From: Gemella morbillorum
GTDB taxonomy: Bacteria; Bacillota; Bacilli; Staphylococcales; Gemellaceae
Length of the DNA: 64,000 nt
Assembly (NCBI RefSeq): GCF_900476045.1
Contig: NZ_LS483440.1
Span: 1,178,001 to 1,242,000, forward strand
Reading direction: 5' to 3'
This document shows, piece after piece, positions 37,259 through 47,539 of this stretch. The position numbers and the translations under genes are program-made. How positions within the stretch are numbered: the stretch's first letter is position 1; every line of letters begins with the position of its first letter. The notes beneath the pieces were generated by a model. That model made no database searches, had not been told where the DNA came from, and saw only the letters and a list, made by a program, of their open reading frames with translations.

Positions 37259-37810
37259 TTATTTTCTTATAACCAAATGGTCATAATTTTCATGCCCAAT
37301 AAATATTTCACATTCTTTTTTAAAACCATAACTTTCATAGAGTCTTCTCGCTCCATGATTACTCTGAGCAACATTTAAACTTTTTAAAGGATGCTCTTCT
37401 ATCGTAAATTTAGACAATAATTTATTACCTATTCCTTGTCCTCGATTTTCTTCAAAAACGTAAAGTGTATCCAGGTAATACTCCCCAGGCAACATTTCAT
37501 CATAATCAAAGATTACAGTATCATTTTTAAGTTTAAACATAGTAACTACTTTATCAAACCAAAAATTACGCATTTCTTCTAATTTTTCATAATTATACCC
37601 AAAAGAAAAACCTAGAATTTCATCGTTTTCTTCATATACCGTACAGTATTTATAACTAAATCTATCTTCTGTTGATTCAAAAATATATGTTAAAATTTCA
37701 TAAAATTTTTCTTGTGATACTTCTTTTAATATATCAAGCTCTAGCGATTCAACAAACTCCCCTAATCCATCTAAAACTCTTTTATCATCCCTTGTTGCTT
37801 TTCTTAACAT
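37259..37810 (-). CDS. GNAT-family N-acetyltransferase
   Basis: A 183-aa acetyltransferase. The acetyl-CoA loop is ENRGQGIGNKLLSKF, preceded by the strand YLDTLYVF and followed by LNVAQSNHGARRLYESYGFKKE, the usual C-terminal GNAT signature. The start is the ATG at 37810 (MLRKATRDDKRVLD); a second ATG 12 bases upstream overlaps the GGAGGTAGTA ribosome site. The substrate is unknown, which is normal for this family. The extended N-terminal half (residues 20-90) is acidic. It stands alone, with a hairpin between it and the gene cluster upstream. Confidence 0.85.
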   Translation of the reverse strand: MLRKATRDDKRVLDGLGEFVESLELDILKEVSQEKFYEILTYIFESTEDRFSYKYCTVYEENDEILGFSFGYNYEKLEEMRNFWFDKVVTMFKLKNDTVIFDYDEMLPGEYYLDTLYVFEENRGQGIGNKLLSKFTIEEHPLKSLNVAQSNHGARRLYESYGFKKECEIFIGHENYDHLVIRK

Positions 37811-37830
37811 TACTACCTCCATAAATAGAA

Positions 37831-37858
37831 AAAGATATGTTTAAGAACATATCTTTTA
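37831..37858 (-). terminator. Terminator after the 37883 phosphoesterase-like gene
   Basis: AAAGATATGTT (37831-37841) and AACATATCTTT (37846-37856) make an 11-bp stem with a 4-base loop. On the minus strand it is followed by TTCTATTTA. It closes the three-gene rhodanese/symporter/phosphoesterase unit. Confidence 0.7.
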
Positions 37859-37882
37859 TTATTCATTAAACATACCTTTATC

Positions 37883-38788
37883 TTATACTTTTATATTACT
37901 AATTTCAAGTGATGTACCATGTATAATACGCTCTTTATACGAAATGCTAGCAGGTGAATTATCATCCCAAACACTCTCAAACCATTCTAAAAATTTCTCA
38001 ATAGAAAAGTCTATTTTCACCAACTCTACATAAATATTATCTATTTTTTCTGAAACAATCGCATCTTCTGATGGTGTTTTGGCAATCCTTGTTATTAATC
38101 CATAAGTAGAATCTTTTACATTGGCCATACCTGCCGCTCCGTTATTCACAACAATATGTTTATCATTATTGTATAATGCTGGCAAGCAAGTATGCGTTGT
38201 TGCAAGTATAGTTACTTTATTATCATCTAACCAAGTACCCAATTCGTCTTGACGATCTTTTTTCTGTAAGTTGCTACGTGAACACTGCCAGCCCGACATA
38301 CTTTTCTCATCACCATGAGTAATGGCAATTTTTTTGTTTAAAAACTCAACAGACAGCGTCTTATCACGAAGTTGTATTTCTTCTAAAATATCATCATTTC
38401 CTAGGTTATCTTTCATCATTTGATGAATAGCATTAGACCTTTCAACAATTCCCTCACTTACATCTTCGGGATAATTGCATCCACAGCCAAGATTATCTTT
38501 TGAATTTATTAGTTCATATTCAACATTTCCTAATAGCTTAATCCCTTTAATAGAATTATTTTCTACAGTCAAAAAATCATCTTTATTTATATCAAACCAA
38601 TGCATATCTCCATTAAAAATGATTTGAGCATTTTCTTTTTCAGCTTTGCTATTAATCAACTCTAATGCAAAATTATTACCGTATAATCCACCTACTACAT
38701 AAAGTACATCTTTATCTATTCTTAAAGTATTCTTCGCCCAATCCTTGTTTAACATATAATCAAGGGAGCAGTTTCTTCCTTTAGTCAT
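37883..38788 (-). CDS. Metallophosphoesterase-fold protein of unknown substrate
   Basis: A 301-aa protein with a recognisable but atypical calcineurin-like metal site: VVGGLYGN (for GDxHGN), IFNGDMHWF, LGNVEYEL, AITHGDEK and LATTHTCLP (for GHTH). The first motif lacks the usual Asp (GLYGN), so metal binding could be altered. A Cys-rich turn GCGCNYPED near residue 104 is unusual. It starts 2 bases after the symporter stop, so it is certainly co-transcribed. I do not recognise a named family beyond metallophosphoesterase. Function is unknown; perhaps it acts on what the symporter brings in (inference). Confidence 0.68.
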   Translation of the reverse strand: MTKGRNCSLDYMLNKDWAKNTLRIDKDVLYVVGGLYGNNFALELINSKAEKENAQIIFNGDMHWFDINKDDFLTVENNSIKGIKLLGNVEYELINSKDNLGCGCNYPEDVSEGIVERSNAIHQMMKDNLGNDDILEEIQLRDKTLSVEFLNKKIAITHGDEKSMSGWQCSRSNLQKKDRQDELGTWLDDNKVTILATTHTCLPALYNNDKHIVVNNGAAGMANVKDSTYGLITRIAKTPSEDAIVSEKIDNIYVELVKIDFSIEKFLEWFESVWDDNSPASISYKERIIHGTSLEISNIKV

Positions 38789-38790
38789 AA

Positions 38791-40161
38791 CTATTTCCTT
38801 TTAGCAAATAATCCTGGTATGACATATCCTAGAGTGCATAAAATTAATCCATAGAAGTTTACCCCTAGAAGTAAGGCACTCTTACCACTACCTATTGCCC
38901 AAGATGCTGGTATCATCTTAACTGTTAATAATACTCCAAGAATAATTCCAATCCAAAAACTTAGATGGAATCCTATTTTTGTTGGTTTAACAAAACCATG
39001 AAGTAGGAATATAGGCGCTAATCCTATAACCATTGTACCACTAATAGTAGTTGCTTTAAGAATATCAGTTCCCATAATCATTGGCAAATTACCTATAAAC
39101 GCAAATGCTACCATAAAGATAATTGCTACTAGTTTTGGATTTTTTAATGGTTTACCTGCCATTTCTGGCAAATCTTTACCTGTTAATTTTCCAAGACTTG
39201 CGAATGTAGAGTCAAGAGTAGACCCTGCCGCAGAAATCATAACAACAATCATCGCAAAATATCCGGCAACTCCTAATGTTTTACCTAAAGCAGCTGGAAC
39301 GTTACTACTGACTTCCATACCGATAAGTTTTGCATGAATACCTATAAAACTAAATATTAAGATAGAAATAAATCCTAAGATTCCTGATACGATAAAAGAA
39401 CGTAGCATTGTTTTTTCTTCTGCTATAAATCCTCTATCTGTAAGTACCGGATCATGGAATGGATAACTAAACAATTGAAGAATTGTTACAAGTAACATAT
39501 CGACCCCTGCTTGCATTGTCCAAGAACCAGACGTAACAAATTCACTAATATTATGTTGTGGTAAAATTAAAGTTATTACCCACCCAACAAAAAATACAAA
39601 AATAATCGCTTGAATTACATCTGTGACAATCGAACTACGAAGTCCACCTAATACGGTATACCCTAATGTAATTACTGTAAATAGAATAGCCGAAATAATA
39701 AACTCACGACTTCCTGATTTTCCATAATATCCACCAACAACAGAAGTATTACTCCAAACTTCATTAAATAAACGAATAAGAATTGCTGCTGAAAATGCAA
39801 CCGAAGCTGCTTTTCCGTAGTTAGAGTTTAAAAAACTAACTAATCCTGTGGCTTGATACTTTCTTCTTAAACGATAAATTGCAAAACCTGCTATTGGAAT
39901 ACATAGCCAATATGTAGCATATGCCAAACCGCCAACAAAACCATACTGAGCACCTAAGTTTGCAGCATTAGTAACTGATTTCGCAAAAATCCAACTTATG
40001 AAAATACTTAACATAAGCATCATTTCAGTTGGTCGTTCACCTTTATTACTATCTCCTCTAAAAAATCCTGCTTCTGTAACTTTCTTTGGGGATAATAGGA
40101 ACATAATAAATCCATAAACTATTAAGAATCCCCAAAACAAATATCCTGTCATACCTGTCAT
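38791..40161 (-). CDS. Sodium:solute symporter (SSS family)
   Basis: A 456-aa, twelve-to-thirteen-helix transporter of the SSS (LeuT-fold) family. Recognisable stretches are FISWIFAKSVTNAANLGAQY (first unwound helix), VLGGLRSSIVTDVIQAIIFV (the conserved GGLxAVxxTDxxQ signature) and the sodium-site region SAAGSTLDSTFASLGKLTGKDL. The substrate is not predictable; relatives carry sugars, proline, pantothenate or sialic acid. Upstream by 33 bases is the rhodanese gene and downstream by 2 bases the phosphoesterase-like gene. The ATG at 40161 is preceded by GGAGATATATTAGAAA. Confidence 0.87.
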   Translation of the reverse strand: MTGMTGYLFWGFLIVYGFIMFLLSPKKVTEAGFFRGDSNKGERPTEMMLMLSIFISWIFAKSVTNAANLGAQYGFVGGLAYATYWLCIPIAGFAIYRLRRKYQATGLVSFLNSNYGKAASVAFSAAILIRLFNEVWSNTSVVGGYYGKSGSREFIISAILFTVITLGYTVLGGLRSSIVTDVIQAIIFVFFVGWVITLILPQHNISEFVTSGSWTMQAGVDMLLVTILQLFSYPFHDPVLTDRGFIAEEKTMLRSFIVSGILGFISILIFSFIGIHAKLIGMEVSSNVPAALGKTLGVAGYFAMIVVMISAAGSTLDSTFASLGKLTGKDLPEMAGKPLKNPKLVAIIFMVAFAFIGNLPMIMGTDILKATTISGTMVIGLAPIFLLHGFVKPTKIGFHLSFWIGIILGVLLTVKMIPASWAIGSGKSALLLGVNFYGLILCTLGYVIPGLFAKRK

Positions 40162-40194
40162 TTTCTAATATATCTCCATTAAATTTTCTCTGTC

Positions 40195-41034
40195 TTACTC
40201 AACTTCTCCAACATTAGCATATCTTGCAAATGAAGGTTCATAGTTTCTTACTTTATAACCTAGCTCTTCTAAAATCACTGCAACATAAGAAGCACGTACT
40301 CCTGTAGTGCAGTACGTAATTTGAAGTTTATTTTTATCAAGTCCTTTACTTACAAAATATTCTTTTAACGCTTCTCTTGATTTTATAAATCCATCTTCGT
40401 CTACTAATGAATTAAACGGAACAGAAATAGAACCTGGGATGTGTCCTGCTTTATTTTCACCATAGATAACTCGCCCGTTGTACTCTGCTTCTAATCTAGT
40501 ATCAATAATTTGAACATCTGCACTATTCACGAAAGATAATAACTCATCAGTAAATATTGCTTTTTCATTATCTTGAGCTTCTTCACGAACTACGCTTGAA
40601 ACATTTATTCTATCATTTTCCAGATTATAGTTTTTATTAAGTCCTAGTTGTTCTACTTTATCAAATCCACCATCAATGATTTTTACATTATCAAAACCTG
40701 CATAATTAAAAGTATAAACAACTCGAGCTTCATCACCAAATCCTTGATTTGGCATAGTAAAACCATAAACTAGTACCTCTGTGTCTTCTTTTATACCTAG
40801 AATATTAAAAATTTCTTGGTAATTATCTTTTGATAGAAGTTTTCCAAGTTCTTCTCCTCCAAACTCGCCTAATAGACTTATATCAGTCCAATCAACTACA
40901 GTAGCTTTATCATACATCAAAGAACCTTCTTCAAGCATACCACCACGTGCATCAATTACAACGACATTTTCATTATCACGAGTTTTTAATAAATAATCAG
41001 CATCAACTAATTTTTTAAAATCAAAATTTGTCAT
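40195..41034 (-). CDS. Tandem rhodanese sulfurtransferase
   Basis: A 279-aa two-domain rhodanese (thiosulfate or 3-mercaptopyruvate sulfurtransferase type). The N-terminal inactive domain spans about 10-130 (VVIDARGGMLEEGS), and the C-terminal active domain has DTRLEAEYNG, AGHIPGSISVPFNSL and the catalytic loop CTTGVRAS with Cys242. It transfers sulfane sulfur to cyanide or another thiol acceptor. I prefer the ATG at 41034 (MTNFDFKKL), which has AAAGTGAGATTTGCT in front; a GTG four codons upstream overlaps that site. It leads the operon with the symporter and phosphoesterase-like gene, an unusual grouping. Confidence 0.9.
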   Translation of the reverse strand: MTNFDFKKLVDADYLLKTRDNENVVVIDARGGMLEEGSLMYDKATVVDWTDISLLGEFGGEELGKLLSKDNYQEIFNILGIKEDTEVLVYGFTMPNQGFGDEARVVYTFNYAGFDNVKIIDGGFDKVEQLGLNKNYNLENDRINVSSVVREEAQDNEKAIFTDELLSFVNSADVQIIDTRLEAEYNGRVIYGENKAGHIPGSISVPFNSLVDEDGFIKSREALKEYFVSKGLDKNKLQITYCTTGVRASYVAVILEELGYKVRNYEPSFARYANVGEVE

Positions 41035-41232
41035 AGCAAATCTCACTTTCTTTAAATATATGAATTATTATACCATACAAGATAGAAAAAAACATATTTT
41101 TTATTATTAAATAGCATTAATTAAAGATTTTTTTTATTAAGTAATTTTTTTATTTTTGTATAGGCAATTTTTTAAAGCATATTAATCATGCTATATTTTA
41201 CTTGAAAAAAATTTCAAATTAATATTTTTTAC

Positions 41233-41246
41233 AAATCGTAATTATT
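41233..41246 (+). promoter_or_regulatory. Zur-like box, distal copy
   Basis: AAATCGTAATTATT, continuing TCTATT, matches the left half and centre of the Gram-positive Zur box (AAATCGTAATNATTACGATTT) and five of seven right-half positions. It lies 80-93 bases before the histidine-triad gene. Assignment to Zur is inference. Confidence 0.6.
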
Positions 41247-41279
41247 TCTATTTACAAGCCGTTAATATTATGTTAGAAT

Positions 41280-41293
41280 AAATCGTAATCATT
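41280..41293 (+). promoter_or_regulatory. Zur-like box, proximal copy
   Basis: AAATCGTAATCATT, continuing TTGAAA, shares 13 of 14 bases with the copy 47 bases upstream and fits the Zur left half and centre. It overlaps the likely promoter/start region 33-46 bases before the ATG, an ideal repressor position. Confidence 0.65.
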
Positions 41294-41325
41294 TTGAAAA
41301 ATAGAAATTAAGGAGAACTTTTTAT

Positions 41326-43875
41326 ATGAATAAAAATAGAAAAACTGCACTTATAATTCCCTGCAGTATTCTTGCACTTGCTGGAATTGGCTACGCTGGT
41401 TATGAATTTGGAAAAAATACTGATTCTACTTCCTCTAGCCTTGTTCAAAGTAAACAATCTAAACACATCGCTTACGCTGATAAGGTAAGTGATATAGTTG
41501 TTACAGAAATTACAGAAGATGGTTATGTAACTCTACATGGTGATCATAGCCATTATGAAAAAGGTCTTGTTCCGTATAACGCTAAATTTTTAGACAAACT
41601 TGTTTATAATGATAAAAACTATAAATTAAAAGACGAAGATATCCAATACGAAGTAGCTCAAGGTTATATTATAAAAGTCAACGGAAAATATTATTACTAC
41701 CCTAAAGAAGGTATTAAGCAAAGTAATATCGTGGACGAAGAAACTGCTAAAACTATTTCAGCTTCTTCTCATAGTCATCATCATGAGAAAACTTCAACTC
41801 ATGAGGATAATTATCAATTCAATCCAAAAGACATTGTTAAAGAAACTGCTGACGGTTATGTGGTTCGTCACGGAGATCATTATCACTTTATTAAAAAATC
41901 TGATTTAAGTGCTGCTCAATTAAATTCTATAAAACAAGCAGGTATAAATAATGAAACACCTAGCAATACAGCTGGTATAACTCACGCCACTAGCGATGGT
42001 TATATTTTCAAAGGAGAAAGTGATATTATAGGTCATAATAGTTTTGGTTTTATTGTTAAACATGGTAGCCATAATCATATTATTTCGTTTGATAGTCTAC
42101 GCGGTACTAAATGGGAGTATTTAATAAATAAATATACTTCATCTAATAATCATAGTAACTCACATAGCAATACTACATCTCCTGAAAAATCAACTAAAAT
42201 AACTAAAGACGTTCAAGATAAAATAGACTATCTATCAAAAATATTAAATATTGATAAATCTAAAATTAAAATAATTGAAACAACTAAAGGGCTAGCTCTT
42301 ACTTATCCACATGGTGATCATACTCATACTGTCTTTTTAGATGAAATTCATATTGGTGATGATTCTAATCTTTTAAATGATGAAATAGAAAAACAAATTG
42401 AGTATATTGCCGATGTCTATGGAGTTCCAAAAAAAGCAATAAAAGTTACAAAAGACTTCTTTATTTTTAACGAACCAACCCAAGAATATGATCCAACTCA
42501 TATACATCCATATTTAATTCCAAGAAGTAAATTCAGAATTCCAGAAGTAACAGGAGATAAAGAATTAGATTTTGAACAAGAGTTACTAGCGTTATCAGAG
42601 CGTACTGGTATTGCCCCTGATAAAATTCAAATAGACGGAGACAAATTCGTTATTCCTCATGGTTCTCATAATCACTATGTGAAAATAAAATCTGGAGGAG
42701 CTGAAGCTTATTTAAAAAATAAAATTCCTAATATCATAGGAACATATATTAAAGGAGAATTTGATAAGAATACAGTTATTAATAGAATTAATTCTCTAAT
42801 CGCTGATAACAACCAACTAAATAAAGATAAAAAACAGGTTAATCGTATTAATCGCGCATTATATCAACTAAAGAATAGTATTGAAGAACTACCTACTAAC
42901 TCGACTGCTGGCTACTTAGCTATGTTAGATAGTTTTGATAAAAAATATATTCATATAAATTCATCTGCCACTGATAAAAAAGATGAGAAATTTATTAAAC
43001 AATATGATACGTTACTTAATCGGGTGAAAAATGCAAATATTGAACACTTAGGATATGACAAAGAAAGTTTAATTGAAGAATTGAATGCGGCATCATCAGA
43101 ACACAATACTGATGCATTCACAAAGATAGAACATATCCTAAATGAATTAGAAAAATTTGACCTGCAAACTGGCCCTACAATCTTAAGTTATACTAAGTAC
43201 TTCTTAGAAAATATAAATAGCAATAAAATTGATAATGAACTTAGAGAAGAACTTGCATATTTAATAGAATATTCTTACCTAAGTGAAGCAAAAATCATTG
43301 AATCTCGTACCAATGAACTCATTGCAAGACTTATAAATGCTAAAAACAAACTTTATTATCAACTTCAACACAATAATGTTCAAGAAGTTAAATACGGAGA
43401 AAACTATGCAAAATTAAGTAGAAAATATAATAACGATGATGAAATGTCCATTCTAGATTCTGCAAAAAGCTTTATAAAAGAATTAGAGGATTTCTTACCT
43501 ACTTTAGAATTTTCAAAAATTAACAACTCAAACGAACTAACAACAAAAATTAAAAATAAAAATTCAGAAAATAGTGTTATAAAAAATAATAGTAACTCTG
43601 CTGAAAAGGCAACAAATAATACTAATATAGATAAAAGTGACACTATATCTTCAGATAAAAAAATTGAAGAAAAAGAAGCCAATTCAGAAGAAAGTTTAAC
43701 GGATGACCATAGGGATGATGAGCATGACTTTAGTTTTAATACTAATGATGTACTAGAAGAAACTACAGATGGTTTTATCGTAAAGCACGGAGACCATAAG
43801 CATTATGTTGACAAGAAAAATCTTACAGCTCTTCAAATCAAACAGGCCCAAGAATTTTTGAAAAAAAGTAAGTAA
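41326..43875 (+). CDS. Pneumococcal-type histidine triad (Pht) zinc-binding surface protein
   Basis: An 849-aa exported protein related to streptococcal PhtA/B/D/E, which scavenge zinc and bind host factors. The N-terminus is a signal/anchor (residues 5-27) without a lipobox. Histidine-triad motifs HxxHxH begin at His71 (HGDHSH), His182 (HGDHYH), His246 (HGSHNH), His329 (HGDHTH), His445 (HGSHNH) and His821 (HGDHKH), with a HIHPYLIP motif at 392. Residues ~460-780 form a long helical, histidine-poor region. No LPXTG anchor is present. The ATG at 41326 follows AAGGAGAACTTTTT. Two Zur-like boxes upstream point to induction in low zinc. No adcA-type binding protein gene is adjacent. Confidence 0.93.
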   Translation: MNKNRKTALIIPCSILALAGIGYAGYEFGKNTDSTSSSLVQSKQSKHIAYADKVSDIVVTEITEDGYVTLHGDHSHYEKGLVPYNAKFLDKLVYNDKNYKLKDEDIQYEVAQGYIIKVNGKYYYYPKEGIKQSNIVDEETAKTISASSHSHHHEKTSTHEDNYQFNPKDIVKETADGYVVRHGDHYHFIKKSDLSAAQLNSIKQAGINNETPSNTAGITHATSDGYIFKGESDIIGHNSFGFIVKHGSHNHIISFDSLRGTKWEYLINKYTSSNNHSNSHSNTTSPEKSTKITKDVQDKIDYLSKILNIDKSKIKIIETTKGLALTYPHGDHTHTVFLDEIHIGDDSNLLNDEIEKQIEYIADVYGVPKKAIKVTKDFFIFNEPTQEYDPTHIHPYLIPRSKFRIPEVTGDKELDFEQELLALSERTGIAPDKIQIDGDKFVIPHGSHNHYVKIKSGGAEAYLKNKIPNIIGTYIKGEFDKNTVINRINSLIADNNQLNKDKKQVNRINRALYQLKNSIEELPTNSTAGYLAMLDSFDKKYIHINSSATDKKDEKFIKQYDTLLNRVKNANIEHLGYDKESLIEELNAASSEHNTDAFTKIEHILNELEKFDLQTGPTILSYTKYFLENINSNKIDNELREELAYLIEYSYLSEAKIIESRTNELIARLINAKNKLYYQLQHNNVQEVKYGENYAKLSRKYNNDDEMSILDSAKSFIKELEDFLPTLEFSKINNSNELTTKIKNKNSENSVIKNNSNSAEKATNNTNIDKSDTISSDKKIEEKEANSEESLTDDHRDDEHDFSFNTNDVLEETTDGFIVKHGDHKHYVDKKNLTALQIKQAQEFLKKSK

Positions 43876-43890
43876 TATTGGTTAAACAGC

Positions 43891-43920
43891 TTGACAAAAT
43901 ACTTAAAGATAAAGTACAAT
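43891..43920 (+). promoter_or_regulatory. Promoter of the serS T-box transcript
   Basis: TTGACA, an 18-base spacer and TACAAT give a good sigma-A promoter, with the leader starting about 43927. Confidence 0.75.
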
Positions 43921-43926
43921 TGATTT

Positions 43927-45460
<1,534 letters not shown>

Positions 45461-45472
45461 TTAAATATAAAA

Positions 45473-45512
45473 AATAAGAGTTTGATATTAACTATCAAAC
45501 TCTTATTTTTTA
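45473..45512. terminator. Bidirectional terminator between serS and gltS
   Basis: AATAAGAGTTTGATA (45473-45487) and TATCAAACTCTTATT (45493-45507) form a perfect 15-bp stem between convergent genes, with TTTTTATT after it. Confidence 0.9.
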
Positions 45513-46718
45513 TTATCTTGCTAAAAATGATAAAAATCCACTAATTATGGCTACATTAAAGAAGTCAATAAACAATGCACCTACTATCGGCATAACAAAA
45601 AATGCAATATGAGAATATTTATATTTATCTGTTACACTTTGCATATTCGCAATACCATTTGGTGTCGCACCTAGTCCAAATCCTACATGTCCAGCTGAAA
45701 GCACAGCCGAGTCATAATTACTTCCCATTACTCTAAATGTTATAAAATAAATAAACACATAAGCAAGTAACGCCTGAGCTAATAATAACAATGTTAATTG
45801 CCCTGCAAGACTAGCTAATTCCCAAAGGCGTAAACTTATCATTGCCATTCCTAAAAACAAATTTAAAGAGACGCTTTCAAGGACGTGAATTTCTTCATAA
45901 TGAAGGTCAACTTTAGTAGTTGCATCCGAAATATTTCTAAATACAGCCGCTATAAGCATTGGTCCTATATAACTTGGAAACTTTAGGAACTGATTTATAT
46001 AAATAGATAGGTAACTTCCTATAAACATCGCTAGTAAAATTATAAAAAATGCTTTTGCAAAATTTTCTCCATCTAGTTTTTTAATACTATTATTAAATAG
46101 AAATTCATCGTTTTTATGTTTTTCCTCTATTTCTTCAGCTTTTACTTCTAGATTTTTCCTTCTAATTAATCTATTCGCAAGCGGGCCTCCTAAACTTGAT
46201 CCTGCTATAAGTCCAAAAGTTGCTGCTGCTATTGCTACACTTTTTGCTCCTGAATACCCCATCTCTTCTACAATAGGTGCCATAGCTGCCGCCGTCCCAT
46301 GTCCTCCTGTCATAGCTGTTGAACCCGTAAGTAATGCTATAAGTGGATTAATTCCAGTAGCATACCCTATACTAACCGCTACTATATTTTGTAGTACTAC
46401 TAACATAATTGCAGATAATAAGAATAAAACTACTTTTCTTCCACCAACCTTTAGTAATCTCCAACTCGCATTAAAACCTATACTTGTAAAAAATAACGTC
46501 ATAAAGAAACTTTGTAGTGTATTATCAAACTCAAATATAACTAAATTAGTTTGTCTTAGTACTAAATTAAGTATTGCGAATAAAAATCCTCCAATTACAG
46601 GTGATGGAATACAATAAGTCTCAAATATTTTTACTCTCGTTCTTAAAAATCTACCAATTATTAAAATAACAACAGCGAGACCTACTGTTTGTATCATGTC
46701 CATTTTAATATTAAACAT
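45513..46718 (-). CDS. gltS: Sodium/glutamate symporter
   Basis: A 401-aa Na+-coupled glutamate importer (GltS/ESS family) with ten or more membrane helices in two inverted repeats. Signature stretches are GGFLFAILNLVLRQT near the start, TGGHGTAAAMAPIVEEMGYSGAKSVAIAAATFGLI and, in the second half, AGHVGFGLGATPNGIANMQSVTDKY. The charged mid-loop (EVKAEEIEEKHKNDE) separates the repeats. The ATG at 46718 follows AAGGATGATTAC. It likely supplies glutamate, since the window has no glutamate synthesis genes (inference). It is transcribed alone. Confidence 0.93.
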   Translation of the reverse strand: MFNIKMDMIQTVGLAVVILIIGRFLRTRVKIFETYCIPSPVIGGFLFAILNLVLRQTNLVIFEFDNTLQSFFMTLFFTSIGFNASWRLLKVGGRKVVLFLLSAIMLVVLQNIVAVSIGYATGINPLIALLTGSTAMTGGHGTAAAMAPIVEEMGYSGAKSVAIAAATFGLIAGSSLGGPLANRLIRRKNLEVKAEEIEEKHKNDEFLFNNSIKKLDGENFAKAFFIILLAMFIGSYLSIYINQFLKFPSYIGPMLIAAVFRNISDATTKVDLHYEEIHVLESVSLNLFLGMAMISLRLWELASLAGQLTLLLLAQALLAYVFIYFITFRVMGSNYDSAVLSAGHVGFGLGATPNGIANMQSVTDKYKYSHIAFFVMPIVGALFIDFFNVAIISGFLSFLAR

Positions 46719-46772
46719 GTAATCATCCTTTCTTTGTTAAATTTTCTTACAATCTTTCCTTTAATAAAATAA

Positions 46773-46826
46773 AACTTCGATTTGATTATTATAGAGCTTA
46801 TAATAAGTTCTTCTCAAATCGAGGTT
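46773..46826. terminator. Long hairpin between gltS and the Nudix gene
   Basis: Outer arms AACTTCGATTTGA and TCAAATCGAGGTT (one G-U/mismatch) plus inner arms TTATTATA and TATAATAA give a roughly 54-base hairpin. On the minus strand TTATTTTATT follows, so it ends the whiA-Nudix transcript. It is longer than typical. Confidence 0.72.
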
Positions 46827-46915
46827 CTATTTTTTCATATTTATATATTACAATATTCTTTCTAATCTTACAATATTACGTTAGAAAATTTAACAAGTTA
46901 TAGATTTACCAAGAA

Positions 46916-47527
46916 TTACATAACTGGTTTTAAAAATTCTGACCAACTTTCATAATTATCTTCTCTTTGCGCTTCTTCTCTTGTTTCCCATTTTATAACT
47001 AATGTATCATCTTCTTTTACTTCTACTTTATCTTTATCAACTTCACATTCATAAACTACTCCTATATGAACTTGACCTACTTCTGTTTTATCATCATTAA
47101 TTAAACCAATAAAATGAAGATTTTCTAACGCATACTCCTCTGATACTCCTACTTCTTCATTAAGCTCACGAGCTGCATTAACTTTTAACATTTCATAAAT
47201 AGTTTTCCCTACTTCTTCATTCATATGTCCGCCTATACCTACTGAGGCTTTACCATGAAGTCGAGCTTCTCCTCCGCCTGTTAGTCGTCTATAAACTAAA
47301 ACTTCTTTTGTTTTAGAGTCTTTTAATAACGCATATCCTATTAATTGTTTATAGCTTGGATCTTCTTCCATATCTCCACGGCGTTTTACTTCATACGTCA
47401 CAAACGTATCAACTATTTTTTTTACCTTTTCATCTTCTTTTGGTAAAAAACCATAAAAATGATTCTCTTCATCATTAAATAAATCTTTTCTATTTACTAC
47501 TAAAATTTGTTCATCCCATTTGCTCAT
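46916..47527 (-). CDS. Nudix hydrolase domain protein
   Basis: A 203-aa Nudix-family protein that probably hydrolyses a nucleoside-diphosphate-linked compound. The box region reads GGHMNEEVGKTIYEMLKVNAARELNEEVG, with the RExxEE core (RELNEEVG) intact and a slightly lengthened GX5E part. An N-terminal extension (1-75) precedes the domain, including FYGFLPKEDEKVKKIV. It is 12 bases downstream of whiA on the same strand. In B. subtilis a Nudix gene (yvcI) sits at the head of the yvcIJK-whiA operon, so this may be a rearranged remnant of that linkage. The substrate is unknown. Confidence 0.82.
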   Translation of the reverse strand: MSKWDEQILVVNRKDLFNDEENHFYGFLPKEDEKVKKIVDTFVTYEVKRRGDMEEDPSYKQLIGYALLKDSKTKEVLVYRRLTGGGEARLHGKASVGIGGHMNEEVGKTIYEMLKVNAARELNEEVGVSEEYALENLHFIGLINDDKTEVGQVHIGVVYECEVDKDKVEVKEDDTLVIKWETREEAQREDNYESWSEFLKPVM

Positions 47528-47539
47528 GTTCTTTCTCCT

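Noticed and set aside
41047-41232. AdcR-type operator before the Pht gene
   Set aside because: No TTAACNNGTTAA-like palindrome is present; the Zur-like boxes fit better.
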